DNA of 7,894 nt from positions 1 through 7,894 of the forward strand of contig CAZNFR010000123.1 in assembly GCA_964572225.1 (NCBI GenBank), read 5' to 3'. The notes under the pieces are model-generated. The model saw nothing but the letters and a program-made list of their open reading frames with translations. It ran no database searches and was not told where the DNA came from. This document shows, in pieces, positions 7,366-7,894 of this stretch. Within the stretch, counting starts at the first letter, position 1. Each line of letters begins with the position of its first letter. The stretch comes from CAZNFR01 sp964572225 (lineage in GTDB: Bacteria > Bacteroidota > Bacteroidia > Bacteroidales > GCA-2748055). The position numbers and the translations under genes are program-made.

Positions 7366-7894
7366 GAATCTCCTTCATTATCATTTTTAAGTTATCCACC
7401 TGAATATCAATATTTCCAGCGCCCATGCTGAGAAGTACCTCGGGTTTCAGTTCACGAACCTGCTTCTCGATCTCACTTTCCCGGATGTATATCTTCACTC
7501 CCTTGTTTCGAAGTCCGGTCAGTATGATCTCCGAACTGACCCCCGGGATGGGTTCCTCTCTGGCAGGATAAATGGGAATTAGAATAACATCATCGAGCAG
7601 GGAAAGGCTTTCCGCAAACGCGGAAGCAAAATCTTTGGTCCTGCTAAATAAATGGGGTTGGAAAATCCCGGTTATTCTTTTCTGCGGATAGGACTCCCGG
7701 ACCGATTCAATGAATGCCCGGAGCTCTTCCGGGTGATGGGCATAATCATCGATATAACTATATTTTTCGGACTCCGATACAATCTCAAATCTCCGTTTAA
7801 CTCCGGTAAAGGTTTCCATGCCTTTTTTAAGGCTTTCCCCGTTTACTCCGGCCAGATGGGCCATAGCCAAGGCCGCCACCGCGTTCTCAAGGTT
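7349..7894 (-). CDS. murC: UDP-N-acetylmuramate-L-alanine ligase MurC, C-terminal part (cut by window edge)
   Basis: MurC is the cytosolic ATP-dependent enzyme that adds L-alanine to UDP-MurNAc, the first step of the peptidoglycan stem peptide. Only the last 181 residues are present, and the frame stays open to the window edge (N-L-E-N-A-V-A-A-L). That stretch matches the family's H-N-xx-N-xx-AA-xA motif at the end of the central ATPase domain, so a GTG at 7879 is internal and not a start. The C-terminal substrate-binding domain is complete: RRFEIV, the diagnostic DDYAHHPEE motif, GIFQPHLFSRTKDF, IPIYPAREEPIPGVSSE, and LLSMGAGNID near the end. Full-length MurC has about 450-470 residues, so roughly 270-290 are off the window. 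The gene ends with HEERD and overlaps ftsQ by 17 nt. Confidence 0.96.
   Translation of the reverse strand, partial: NLENAVAALAMAHLAGVNGESLKKGMETFTGVKRRFEIVSESEKYSYIDDYAHHPEELRAFIESVRESYPQKRITGIFQPHLFSRTKDFASAFAESLSLLDDVILIPIYPAREEPIPGVSSEIILTGLRNKGVKIYIRESEIEKQVRELKPEVLLSMGAGNIDIQVDNLKMIMKEIHEERD
7370..7375 (-). promoter_or_regulatory. Shine-Dalgarno-like AAGGAG before ftsQ, inside the murC coding end
   Basis: AAGGAG on the minus strand lies 4 nt before the ftsQ ATG at 7365. It coincides with the murC codons for K-E in the segment M-K-E-I-H-E. The other minus-strand starts (ftsA, ftsZ, yqeY) have no such motif. The match is strong, but the spacing is short, the bases are fixed in part by murC coding, and Bacteroidota ribosomes mostly do not use Shine-Dalgarno pairing, so its function is uncertain. 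Confidence 0.35.

Noticed and set aside
7877..7879. GTG as the start of the rightmost minus-strand gene
   Set aside because: The frame remains open to the window edge and the upstream residues NLENA match an internal MurC motif, so the gene is cut by the window and does not start here.

Overview
The window reads as ordinary chromosomal housekeeping DNA from a member of the Bacteroidota, probably near the Bacteroidales or Marinilabiliales. Three things point there: the gene order murC-ftsQ-ftsA-ftsZ-yqeY with no ddl between murC and ftsQ, an FtsZ ending in the Bacteroidota-type tail NSYLHDNVD, and a general lack of Shine-Dalgarno sequences with A/T-rich leaders. The genus assignment is inference only. 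No mobile element, CRISPR array, rRNA or tRNA gene was seen.

Left half, plus strand (1-3222). A CorC/HlyC-type CBS-domain membrane protein gene lies at 51-938. Its N-terminal DUF21 membrane domain is off the left edge and seems to be in a different reading frame, because an in-frame TAG lies at 3-5 and frame 1 holds what looks like the end of DUF21. A 145-base spacer (939-1083) follows. Next is a 712-residue, membrane-anchored PpiD/SurA-like periplasmic peptidyl-prolyl isomerase and chaperone (1084-3222). Both genes belong to the cell envelope.

Convergent junction (3223-3328). The plus-strand pair meets the minus-strand cluster here. The spacer holds a strong A/T-flanked hairpin that can terminate transcription from both sides, and a second perfect 8-bp hairpin with a TCCG loop.

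Right half, minus strand (3329-7894). Read from right to left this is the distal end of the division and cell wall (dcw) cluster: the C-terminal 181 residues of MurC (cut by the window edge), FtsQ (overlapping murC by 17 nt), FtsA (4-nt gap), FtsZ (14-nt gap) and a GatB/YqeY-domain protein (11-nt gap). The tight packing implies one operon ending at the junction terminator. MurC makes the UDP-MurNAc-L-Ala peptidoglycan precursor. FtsZ forms the division ring, FtsA ties it to the membrane, and FtsQ links it to periplasmic septal wall synthesis. YqeY is the outlier, as it is related to the tail domain of the GatB amidotransferase subunit.

I found no convincing new biological system. The points most worth a second look are the apparent frameshift in the CBS-domain gene, the yqeY-ftsZ coupling, the long charged FtsZ linker, and the single strong Shine-Dalgarno-like site before ftsQ.
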